This document shows positions 1 to 6,803 of a stretch of 18,299 nt of DNA, piece after piece. Positions within the stretch are counted from its first letter, which is position 1, and each line of letters begins with the position of its first letter. A program made the translations under genes and the position numbers. The notes under the pieces were generated by a model. It did no database searches, had not been told where the DNA came from, and saw nothing but the letters and a program-made list of their open reading frames with translations. Origin of the DNA: an uncultured Bacilli bacterium (lineage in GTDB: Bacteria > Bacillota_I > Bacilli_A > RF39 > UBA660); contig CANRAX010000012.1 of assembly GCA_947628635.1 (NCBI GenBank), positions 1 through 18,299 on the forward strand, read 5' to 3'.

Positions 1-522
1 ATTTATATAAGTTATAATAGTACCAATCCAGGTAGTTTGTTTGGTGGAACGTGGGAAAATTATGGAAGTGGAAAAGTCTTAAAAGGAATAAATAGTGGAA
101 CTGCTGGACAAACAGGAGGATCAGACACCGTATCATTAAAAGAAGAAAATTTACCAGCACATACACACGATATATCACATACGCATACCACTCCTGAAAC
201 AGATGCAAATTATTCTTTATCAACAACAGGCGGAACACATTCTCATATTATAAGTAATGTCGCTACTGTAGCTAGTGGAACATATTGTGATGGTATTAAT
301 TGCTTTATGTGGAATAGTAAGACTGGTTGGGGATCTAGTACTTTAAGTTCTTTTGCTGGAGGAGATGGTGCCCATACGCATGGTATTACAGGTGATATAA
401 CAGTACCTAAAATGACAACTAATAGTATCAGTAAAACCACATCAGGTTCAACAGGAAGTGGTACCTCATTTAGTGTTCAAAATTCCTATATCACAGTGTA
501 TATGTGGCGCAGAACTAAATAA
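1..522 (+). CDS. Tail-tip/collar-domain surface protein, 5'-truncated
   Basis: The reading frame is open from base 1, so the start lies outside the window; the TTG at 37 is only an internal Leu codon. The 173 visible residues match the C-terminal part of the complete protein at 17343-18137. Shared features are IYISYNSTNP, LFGGTWE, ENLPAHTHDISHTH, a second AHTH, SGSTGSGT and the ending ITVYMWRRTK. This pattern (GTWE, PAHTH, a Gly/Ser/Thr-rich body, a YMWRRT terminus) is typical of phage baseplate Gp10/tail-collar C-terminal domains. In T4 long tail fibres, HxH motifs bind metal. No phage structural genes are nearby, so a cellular surface protein is as likely as a prophage remnant. The middle (about residues 82-117, containing two Cys) is unlike the other copy. 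The domain call is good; the function is unknown. Confidence 0.75.
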   Translation: MYISYNSTNPGSLFGGTWENYGSGKVLKGINSGTAGQTGGSDTVSLKEENLPAHTHDISHTHTTPETDANYSLSTTGGTHSHIISNVATVASGTYCDGINCFMWNSKTGWGSSTLSSFAGGDGAHTHGITGDITVPKMTTNSISKTTSGSTGSGTSFSVQNSYITVYMWRRTK

Positions 523-564
523 CACTTAACATTTGACAGTTTATTCTGAAAGTGTTATTTTTTT
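518..564 (+). terminator. Rho-independent terminator after the truncated tail-tip gene
   Basis: AATAACACTT (518-527) pairs with AAGTGTTATT (550-559), a 10-bp stem, followed by a T run 558-564. The stop codon at 520-522 is inside the left arm. The 22-nt loop is long and holds a consensus -35 box (see the dnaB promoter). Confidence 0.65.
533..561 (+). promoter_or_regulatory. Promoter of dnaB nested in the preceding terminator
   Basis: A perfect TTGACA lies at 533-538, then a 17-nt spacer, then an extended -10 TG-T-TATTTT with the hexamer at 556-561. Transcription would start near 568, next to the AGAAGGTG ribosome binding site (568-575). The -35 sits in the terminator loop and the -10 in its 3' arm. 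Confidence 0.6.
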
Positions 565-580
565 ATTAGAAGGTGATATA

Positions 581-1876
581 ATGCGTAACTTAACTATTTT
601 ACCAGCTGATACTTATATTGTTTTAAATAAAACTGTTTTAAGTGATAAAGATCGTAAAATTATTACTATGTTATATCAACCTATTATAGGTTTCACCGCA
701 ACTTCTTTATATTTTACATTACTAGATGATTTAGATAAACTTGAACTAATGAGTGAAGATTTAACACATCATCATTTAATGGCTACTATGCAATTAAAAC
801 TAGAAGACATTATTATAGCAAGAGAAAAATTAGAAGGTGTGGGTCTTTTAAAAACTTACTTAAAAAAAGATAATATTAATCATTACGTTTACTTAATATA
901 TTCACCTCTTACACCTAATGAATTTTTTAATCATCCTATCTTAAATATTGTTCTATACAATAATCTTGGGAAAAAAGAATATGAAAAGATTTTAAATTAT
1001 TATAAAATTCCTCGTATAAATTTAAAAGATTATGAAGATGTAACTTCCAAATTTGATGAGGTTTTTACTTCTATAAAAGGTACAATTTTAGAAATAGAAG
1101 AAGACATAACAAAAAGAGATACTAATAATATTTTAATTAATAAAGGCATTGATTTTAATTTATTAATTTCTAGTATTCCTGCCTCTCAAATAAATGAAAG
1201 ATGTTTTAACAAAGAAACAAAAGAATTAATTAACGCATTAAGTTTTACATATAACCTTAATACATTAGATATGCAAGGTTTAGTACGTAATGCCCTTAAT
1301 GAAAAAGGACTTATAGATAAAATGCTTTTACGTAAAAGTTGTCGTGAATATTACCAATTTGAAAATAATGGTAATTTACCAACACTTATTTATAATAAGC
1401 AACCAGACTACTTGAAAAAACCTAAAGGTGACAATTCTAAATGGGCAAAGATGGTCTATGCTTTTGAAAATTTAAATCCTTATCAGTTTTTAAAGGCTAA
1501 GTATAAAGGGGCTGAACCAACAGATCGAGATAAACGATTAATTGAAAATTTGCTAGTTGATCAAAAATTAAATCCTGGTGTTGTAAATGTTTTGATTGCT
1601 TATGTATTAAAAATAAATAATGAACAATTAAAGAAAAGTTATGTTGAAACTATTGCTGGTCAATGGAAAAGACTTAATATTGAAACAGTTGAAGAAGCTA
1701 TGCGTATAACAGAAAAAGAACATAAAAAACTTCGTAAAATAGTTAAGCCTACACCTGAAAAAGTTAAAGATAAAAAAGAAAATTTACCAATTTGGTTTGA
1801 TGAAAATAATGATATAAAAGAAATATCAAAAGAAGAAGAAAAAGAAATGGCTGATATTTTAAAAGAACTTGTCTAA
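581..1876 (+). CDS. dnaB: DnaB-type replication initiation and membrane attachment protein
   Basis: This primosome protein of Bacilli (not the helicase) works with DnaD and DnaI to load the replicative helicase at oriC and at restart sites. The 431-aa product opens with the family N-terminal winged-helix region (LPADTYIV, then DRKIITMLYQPIIG, SLYFTL and KLEGVGLLKTY). It ends with a DnaB/DnaD C-terminal (DnaB_2) domain around residues 285-390. That domain carries the YxxxIxxxW signature as YVETIAGQW, with Y354, I358 and W362. The last 50 residues are charged. The length is close to the B. subtilis protein (about 470 aa). I chose the ATG at 581 because AGAAGGTG precedes it; an upstream in-frame TTG at 533 falls on the -35 box. 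In most Bacilli dnaI follows directly; here a terminator does. Confidence 0.9.
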   Translation: MRNLTILPADTYIVLNKTVLSDKDRKIITMLYQPIIGFTATSLYFTLLDDLDKLELMSEDLTHHHLMATMQLKLEDIIIAREKLEGVGLLKTYLKKDNINHYVYLIYSPLTPNEFFNHPILNIVLYNNLGKKEYEKILNYYKIPRINLKDYEDVTSKFDEVFTSIKGTILEIEEDITKRDTNNILINKGIDFNLLISSIPASQINERCFNKETKELINALSFTYNLNTLDMQGLVRNALNEKGLIDKMLLRKSCREYYQFENNGNLPTLIYNKQPDYLKKPKGDNSKWAKMVYAFENLNPYQFLKAKYKGAEPTDRDKRLIENLLVDQKLNPGVVNVLIAYVLKINNEQLKKSYVETIAGQWKRLNIETVEEAMRITEKEHKKLRKIVKPTPEKVKDKKENLPIWFDENNDIKEISKEEEKEMADILKELV

Positions 1877-1912
1877 TCAAAAACTATTTGCTTTTACGAA
1901 AATTATAAAGAT

Positions 1913-1935
1913 AACGCCAATAGGTGTTTTTTTTT
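1913..1935 (+). terminator. Rho-independent terminator of dnaB
   Basis: AACGCC (1913-1918) pairs with GGTGTT (1923-1928), with one G-U pair and an AATA tetraloop, and is followed by a T run 1927-1935. Confidence 0.75.
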
Positions 1936-1943
1936 GAAAAATG

Positions 1944-1952
1944 TGTTATAAT
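1944..1952 (+). promoter_or_regulatory. Extended -10 promoter of the HD-domain gene
   Basis: TGTTATAAT (TG-n-TATAAT, hexamer 1947-1952) lies just after the dnaB terminator; no good -35 is seen 16-18 nt upstream. A second TATAAT lies at 2004-2009. The leader of about 125 nt up to 2085 is very AT-rich and I see no recognisable riboswitch in it. Confidence 0.5.
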
Positions 1953-2085
1953 GCTAATTGGTTTTGCTGTCAAAAAGATGTCAATCTAAATAAAGATATA
2001 TATTATAATTTGAATTTATTTTTCAGAATATGATATTATTAATTAGTAGTGTAAAGCATAAAATATAACGTAAGGAAAGATTTTA

Positions 2086-2592
2086 ATGAATACAAATAAA
2101 TATGATAATAGAGAATTCTTTGAAATTATAAAACCTATTATAAATAATGAAGAATTTAAAAAATTAAAGAAAATAGAACATCACGGTATAACAAGATATG
2201 ACCATAGTATGCGAGTTGCCTATTATTCTTATAAAGTTACTAAATCAATTCATTTAAATTATAAAGAAGTAACTGAAGCGGCTTTATTACATGATTTTTT
2301 TCTAGATGAAATGAATAATGAAAACAATGTCAAGAAAATCCTTAAACATCCAAATATAGCTTTAAAAAATGCTAAAAAATATTTTTCTTTAACTAAAAAG
2401 CAAGAAGATATTATAAGTAAGCATATGTTTCCAATTGGTCTAAGACCACCACTTTATTTAGAAAGTTGGATAGTAGATATTTTAGATGATGTGGCAGCCG
2501 TTTACGAAAAATCAAAAGTAACTAAATCAAGATTGCAAGCAGCTACAACTTTTCTTTTACTAATCGCTATTAACTTTATTAGATATCGTTAA
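2086..2592 (+). CDS. HD-domain phosphohydrolase-like protein, possibly membrane-attached
   Basis: This 168-aa protein has the spacing of an HD-superfamily metal-dependent phosphohydrolase. H40 is in RYDHSMRVA and the H69-D70 doublet is in ALLHDFF. H88 and H113 follow (KHPN, SKHMFP), with an Asp near 131-135 (WIVDILDD). That is enough ligands for one or two metal ions. The last part (about 154-165, FLLLIAINFI) is hydrophobic and may form one membrane segment or a buried helix. The start at 2086 is preceded by AAGGAAAG (2072-2079). It appears monocistronic, with its own promoter and terminator. HD domains act on many phosphate esters (nucleotides, cyclic dinucleotides, (p)ppGpp), and nothing here identifies the substrate. 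Confidence 0.75.
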   Translation: MNTNKYDNREFFEIIKPIINNEEFKKLKKIEHHGITRYDHSMRVAYYSYKVTKSIHLNYKEVTEAALLHDFFLDEMNNENNVKKILKHPNIALKNAKKYFSLTKKQEDIISKHMFPIGLRPPLYLESWIVDILDDVAAVYEKSKVTKSRLQAATTFLLLIAINFIRYR

Positions 2593-2606
2593 TTAATTTG
2601 AATTTT

Positions 2607-2630
2607 AAAGAGTATAATAACTCTTTTTTT
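2607..2630 (+). terminator. Rho-independent terminator of the HD gene
   Basis: AAAGAGT (2607-2613) and ACTCTTT (2620-2626) form a perfect 7-bp stem with a 6-nt loop, and the T run extends to 2630. Confidence 0.8.
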
Positions 2631-2643
2631 CGTTAAAAAAATA

Positions 2644-2652
2644 TGTTATACT
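2644..2652 (+). promoter_or_regulatory. Extended -10 promoter of the ppaC operon
   Basis: TGTTATACT (hexamer 2647-2652) lies 14 nt after the terminator's T run; no convincing -35 is seen. The start near 2659 leaves a short leader with AAGGAAG before the ATG at 2676. An in-frame ATG at 2643 falls inside the promoter and is therefore unlikely to be the start. Confidence 0.55.
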
Positions 2653-2675
2653 TTTGTAAGAAAGAAGGAAGTAGG

Positions 2676-4292
2676 ATGAGTAAGACTTATATCTTTGGCC
2701 ACAAAAAGCCTGATACCGACTCCGTATTATCCGCTATTGCTCTTTCATATTTAAAGAATGAATTAGGGGAAGAAACAGAAGCAAGGATATTAGGAAATAT
2801 TAATAAAGAAACCACTTTTGCTTTAAATTATTTTAATCTTAACGTTCCAAAATATTTAAATGATGTTAAGTTACAATTAAAAGATATAAACTATCATAAA
2901 GGCTTTTTTATTCATGACACATCTTCTATTTATGAAGGTTACCAATTAATGTTAAAAGAAGGTTTAACTGGTTTGCCTGTTGTTGATGAAGAAAACACCT
3001 TTACAGGTTTAATTACTATTAAGGATTTATCTCATACTATCATTAATGAAAATATTGAAGATTTATATACATCTTATGAAAATTTAATGTTGGTTTTAAA
3101 AGGTGAAGCTATTTTAAAATTTGATTCTGATATAATTGGTAAATTAATTGTTGCTGCTTATCGTAGTACAACTTTTATTGGAAATATTAGTCTTAATCAA
3201 GATATGATTTTAATTGTAGGAGATAGGCATAGTGTTATTGAATATGCCGTTGAAAAAGGCGTCAAATTAATTATTTTATCTGGTGATTCAGAAATAAAAA
3301 AAGAACACATTGAAATAGCCAAAAAGAATAAAGTAAATATAATAAGGACACCTTATGATACATATCATGTTACTAGATTAGTTGGTTTGACTAATTATAT
3401 TAAAACAATGCTTAGAAGTTTTAATCCTATTAAATTTGAAAATACAGAATTTGTTGATACTGTTATAGATATTAATAATAAGTTAAAACATACAAATTAT
3501 CCCATCGTTGATAAAAAAAATAAATGTTTAGGACTTTTGAAAATAACTGATTTATCTGAAAAAAGTCCCAAAAAAGTTATTTTGGTTGATCATAATGAAA
3601 AAGCTCAGAGTGTTGAAGGCATTGAAGAAGCTGAAATTTTAGAGATAATTGATCATCATAATTTGGGTAGTATTACAACTAATAATCCTATTAATTTCCG
3701 TAATATGGCTGTTGGTTCTACTTGTACCATTGTCTATACTATGTTTAAAGAAAGAAAAATCGCTATTCCTTATAAAATAGCTGGAGCTTTAATTTCTGGC
3801 ATATTATCAGACACTCTAATTCTAAAAAGTCCAACTACTACTAGTAAAGATATTGCAGCTGTTCATGATTTAGCAACTATTCTTAACTTTGATTATAAAG
3901 AATATGGCATGGAACTTTTAAAAGCTGGAACTTCGCTAGATGGTATGAGCAAAGAAGATGTATTATATAATGATTATAAATTATATACTATTAATGAAAA
4001 AACTTTTGCGATAGGACAATTCTTTACTATGAATTTTAATGATATACAAAAAGAACTAAGTTCTTATGTTCATGTCTTAGATGAAGTAGCAGAAGCTAAT
4101 AATTATGTCCTAGTTGCGTTATATGTAACAGATATTATCAAAAATGGAAGCTATGTTTTATATAACACAAAAGCAAAAGATATTATGGATGTAGCATATG
4201 AAACAGATGTTATTGAAGGATATTTCGTGGAAGGATGTTTATCTCGTAAAAAACACATTGTTCCAGAAATTATGAGTATTATAGAAAGTTAG
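2676..4292 (+). CDS. ppaC: Family II manganese-dependent inorganic pyrophosphatase with CBS-DRTGG regulatory insert
   Basis: It hydrolyses PPi to two phosphates in the cytosol, pulling biosynthetic reactions forward. The 538-aa protein has the family II DHH metal ligands: H9, D13 and D15 (GHKKPDTD), D305 (VDHNE), H327 (IDHHN) and D379 (LSDT). It also has the C-terminal DHHA2 substrate motif SRKKH starting at S523. Between the first and second parts of the DHH domain lies a regulatory insert of roughly residues 70-300. It holds a CBS motif (GLPVVDEE, then GLITIKDLS), a DRTGG-like domain (GDRHSVIEYAVEKGV) and a second CBS motif (YPIVDKK, then GLLKITDLS). CBS-pyrophosphatases are known to respond to adenine nucleotides, and those with DRTGG bind diadenosine polyphosphates. 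ATG 2676 was preferred over 2643 because of the ribosome binding site and promoter. It leads a five-gene operon, with popT starting 8 nt later. Confidence 0.93.
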   Translation: MSKTYIFGHKKPDTDSVLSAIALSYLKNELGEETEARILGNINKETTFALNYFNLNVPKYLNDVKLQLKDINYHKGFFIHDTSSIYEGYQLMLKEGLTGLPVVDEENTFTGLITIKDLSHTIINENIEDLYTSYENLMLVLKGEAILKFDSDIIGKLIVAAYRSTTFIGNISLNQDMILIVGDRHSVIEYAVEKGVKLIILSGDSEIKKEHIEIAKKNKVNIIRTPYDTYHVTRLVGLTNYIKTMLRSFNPIKFENTEFVDTVIDINNKLKHTNYPIVDKKNKCLGLLKITDLSEKSPKKVILVDHNEKAQSVEGIEEAEILEIIDHHNLGSITTNNPINFRNMAVGSTCTIVYTMFKERKIAIPYKIAGALISGILSDTLILKSPTTTSKDIAAVHDLATILNFDYKEYGMELLKAGTSLDGMSKEDVLYNDYKLYTINEKTFAIGQFFTMNFNDIQKELSSYVHVLDEVAEANNYVLVALYVTDIIKNGSYVLYNTKAKDIMDVAYETDVIEGYFVEGCLSRKKHIVPEIMSIIES

Positions 4293-4300
4293 GTGTTTAC

Positions 4301-5167
4301 ATGAAGGATACAATTATTTTAATTATTAAAGGCTTTATAATGGGAATAGCTAATATAATTCCAGGTGTTAGTGGTGGGACACTGGCTTTAACACTTGGTA
4401 TTTATGAAAAATTTATTTCCTCTATAAGCCATTTCTTTTCTAAATTGAAAGAAAATATTAAATTTTTAGTTCCCGTCTTTCTAGGAATGGGCTTATCTAT
4501 TTTAACAATGAGTAGTCTTATTGATAGTAGTTTTAAAAATTATCCAATTCCAACAACGCTTTTCTTTATGGGCCTAGTAATTGGTGGTATTCCTCTTTTA
4601 GCTAAAAAAGTCAAAGGCACTAAAGAGCAAAAACAACTATCAAGTTACGTAATAATGTTAATTACTTTTTTGATTGTTATACTGTTAGCTTTTGCCCCAG
4701 ATTTGTTTAATGGTTTCAAAGAAGCTAATTTTGCTAACTTGAACGTAGGTGGGTATTTTATCTTATTTTTAGTAGGAACTATTGCTGCCGCTACAATGGT
4801 TATTCCAGGTGTTAGTGGTTCCTTAGTATTAATGCTTCTTGGGTATTATTTCCCAGTAGTCAAAACAATAAAAGCCTTAGCGCATTTTAAAAATATTGGA
4901 CCTAATTTTCTTATTTTAATTGTTTTTGGTTTAGGTATTTTGCTAGGAATAGTATTAATTGCTAAATTAATTGAATACTTACTGGCTAAATTTTCTGCTA
5001 AAACTTATTTCGGTGTTTTAGGTTTTATCTTTGCTAGTATAATTGCTATTCCTGTTTCTGTTTATCATGAAATAGGAAGTATAGATTTTAAAATTTTACA
5101 AATTATCATTGGCCTTGTTTTCCTTACAATTGGAACAATGGTTGGTTATAAGTTAGGAGATGATTAA
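4301..5167 (+). CDS. popT: DUF368 polyprenyl-phosphate transporter, PopT type
   Basis: DUF368 (PopT) proteins have been shown in other bacteria to return undecaprenyl phosphate across the membrane for reuse in peptidoglycan and surface-polymer synthesis. This 288-aa protein is almost wholly hydrophobic. It shows the family's two signature loops, IIPGVSGGT (residues 19-27) and VIPGVSGS (167-174), each starting a homologous half; this is the mark of an inverted-repeat membrane fold. The DNA for the two IPGVSG segments is identical over 18 nt (4358-4375 and 4802-4819). Its ribosome binding site (AGGTG) overlaps the ppaC stop, and uppP starts 2 nt after its stop, so translation is probably coupled. 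The uppP neighbour strongly supports the carrier-recycling role. The family call is firm; the substrate rests on work on homologues. Confidence 0.88.
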   Translation: MKDTIILIIKGFIMGIANIIPGVSGGTLALTLGIYEKFISSISHFFSKLKENIKFLVPVFLGMGLSILTMSSLIDSSFKNYPIPTTLFFMGLVIGGIPLLAKKVKGTKEQKQLSSYVIMLITFLIVILLAFAPDLFNGFKEANFANLNVGGYFILFLVGTIAAATMVIPGVSGSLVLMLLGYYFPVVKTIKALAHFKNIGPNFLILIVFGLGILLGIVLIAKLIEYLLAKFSAKTYFGVLGFIFASIIAIPVSVYHEIGSIDFKILQIIIGLVFLTIGTMVGYKLGDD

Positions 5168-5169
5168 CA

Positions 5170-5988
5170 ATGAATTTTATTTCAATTTTTATTCTATCAT
5201 TAATTCAAGGAATTGCTGAATTTTTACCTATATCTTCTTCAGCCCACTTAATTATTTTTCGTGATCTTTTTGGAATAGGTAAAGGCATGAGTGCTAATAT
5301 GGAATTGACTTTTGATATTGCTCTTCACTTAGGTACTCTTCTTGCAATTGGCGTTTATTTCTTTAAAGATTTTCTTAATATGATTGTTAAAGGTTTTACA
5401 AAAGGAGTTAAGGATAAAGAAGGTAAAATTTTATGGTATTTGGTTGTCGCAACAATTCCGGCTGCCATAGTAGGGATATTATTTGAAGAACCTATTGAAA
5501 ATATTATTCGTAAAAAATATTTAGTAATTGCCTTAGCTCTTGCTATTATGGGTATAATTATCTATTTAGCTGATAAGTATAGTAAAAGTAATAAAAAAGT
5601 AAAAGATATGTCTTTAAAAGATTCATTCTTAATAGGTTGTAGTCAAGTATTTGCATTAATACCTGGATTTTCTAGAAGTGGAACAACCATTGCTGCTGGT
5701 CGGCTTTTAGGTATTGAAAGAGAAGAATCTGCTAAATTTTCTTTCTATTTAAGTGCTCCAGTAGTCTGTGGGGCTGTTATTTTAAAATTAATTGATAAAG
5801 AAACTTGGACAATTATTTTAAATGCTCCATCAACATTTATACTTGGTATAGTTTTATCCTTTGTTGTTGGTTTAATATGTATCAAGTGTCTATTAAAATA
5901 TTTAGATAATCATAATTTTAAAGTCTTTATGATTTATCGTCTTTTATTAGCTCTTGTTGTTATTGGTTATATATTATTAGGCTTTTAA
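5170..5988 (+). CDS. uppP: Undecaprenyl-diphosphatase (BacA/UppP)
   Basis: It removes one phosphate from undecaprenyl diphosphate at the membrane, giving the monophosphate carrier lipid; extra copies confer bacitracin resistance. The 272-aa protein has both catalytic signatures. The first is QGIAEFLPISSSAH (Q13-H26, with E17 and H26); the second is PGFSRSGTT (165-173, with R169). A set of hydrophobic segments surrounds them, and the length is typical. Its AGGAGA ribosome binding site (5155-5160) lies inside the end of popT. Together the two genes form a complete dephosphorylate-and-flip step of lipid-carrier recycling. Confidence 0.95.
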   Translation: MNFISIFILSLIQGIAEFLPISSSAHLIIFRDLFGIGKGMSANMELTFDIALHLGTLLAIGVYFFKDFLNMIVKGFTKGVKDKEGKILWYLVVATIPAAIVGILFEEPIENIIRKKYLVIALALAIMGIIIYLADKYSKSNKKVKDMSLKDSFLIGCSQVFALIPGFSRSGTTIAAGRLLGIEREESAKFSFYLSAPVVCGAVILKLIDKETWTIILNAPSTFILGIVLSFVVGLICIKCLLKYLDNHNFKVFMIYRLLLALVVIGYILLGF

Positions 5989-6033
5989 TAAGTAAAAATA
6001 ATTGTTTTTCTAATTAAAGAAAGGAAACTTAAT

Positions 6034-6789
6034 ATGAAAAATATTCAATTTGGACTTATTACAACTTTACTTTTAGGTATATTTATTGTTATAGGTGCTC
6101 TAATTGCTTTTTTAGTAAAGAAAAAACAAAAAGTAGTTGATTTTTCAATGGGCCTAGCATTTGGTGTCATCACAGCTTTAATTGTTACTGATTTATTACC
6201 TGAGATAATTGAAAATTTACGTCTTCGTTATCTTTATCTTTTTTTGATATGTACTGCTTTAGGTTATTTTATTTTAAAATTACTTGATACTTTTATTCCT
6301 GATCATGAAGAAGACCAACATATGACTAATAAAGAGTCAAAAAATAATCTAGCTCATATTGGTATAATTACATCTTTAGCTATTGTTCTTCATAATATTA
6401 TTGAAGGAATGGCCATCTACTCATCAATTTTAACGAATACTTCTTTAGGTTTAGCTATTACAATAGGAGTAGGGTTTCATAACATTCCTTTAGGAATTGT
6501 TATTACAGGAGCTTTTTATCAAAGTAATCAAAATATAAGTAAAACAATTCTATCTATTTTATTAGTATCTTTATCAACTTTCGTTGGTGGTATTATTATG
6601 TTTTTTCTAAATTTAAATGCTCTAAATCCTTTATTATTAGGAATATTGCTTTCAATAACTCTAGGAATGCTTCTTTTTATCGTAACTTCTGAGTTAATTC
6701 CTCGTCTTCGTTTTACTTCTGATAAAAAGACATCTTTAACTGGAATAGGTATAGGTATAATTATTATGCTAATTTCAATATTATTTTAA
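6034..6789 (+). CDS. ZIP-family divalent metal transporter
   Basis: This 251-aa integral membrane protein belongs to the ZIP (ZupT-like) family, which imports zinc and other divalent metals. The metal-binding helices are visible: TDLLPE (residues 52-57), HNIIEG (120-125) and HNIPLG (149-154), with a further SELIP near 219-223. A short His/Asp/Glu-rich loop (DHEEDQH, 90-96) lies between helices 3 and 4, as in many ZIPs. The fifth-helix motif is HNIPLG instead of the usual HNIPEG, so one of the classical binuclear-site carboxylates is replaced by Leu153. This may mark a subfamily with one metal site or different selectivity. AAGGAAA (6021-6027) precedes the start. It is fourth in the operon. 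Confidence 0.85.
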   Translation: MKNIQFGLITTLLLGIFIVIGALIAFLVKKKQKVVDFSMGLAFGVITALIVTDLLPEIIENLRLRYLYLFLICTALGYFILKLLDTFIPDHEEDQHMTNKESKNNLAHIGIITSLAIVLHNIIEGMAIYSSILTNTSLGLAITIGVGFHNIPLGIVITGAFYQSNQNISKTILSILLVSLSTFVGGIIMFFLNLNALNPLLLGILLSITLGMLLFIVTSELIPRLRFTSDKKTSLTGIGIGIIIMLISILF

Positions 6790-6803
6790 TCAAAGGTGAT
6801 ACA

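Noticed and set aside
37..522. TTG at 37 as the start of a 161-aa protein
   Set aside because: The frame is open to base 1 and the upstream residues match the paralogue, so this is a truncated gene, not a start.
533..580. TTG at 533 as an upstream start for dnaB
   Set aside because: It lies on the consensus -35 box and inside a terminator; the family N-terminus begins at ATG 581 with a proper ribosome binding site.
1937..2085. Riboswitch or T-box in the HD gene leader
   Set aside because: It is AT-rich, with no conserved motif or convincing stem.
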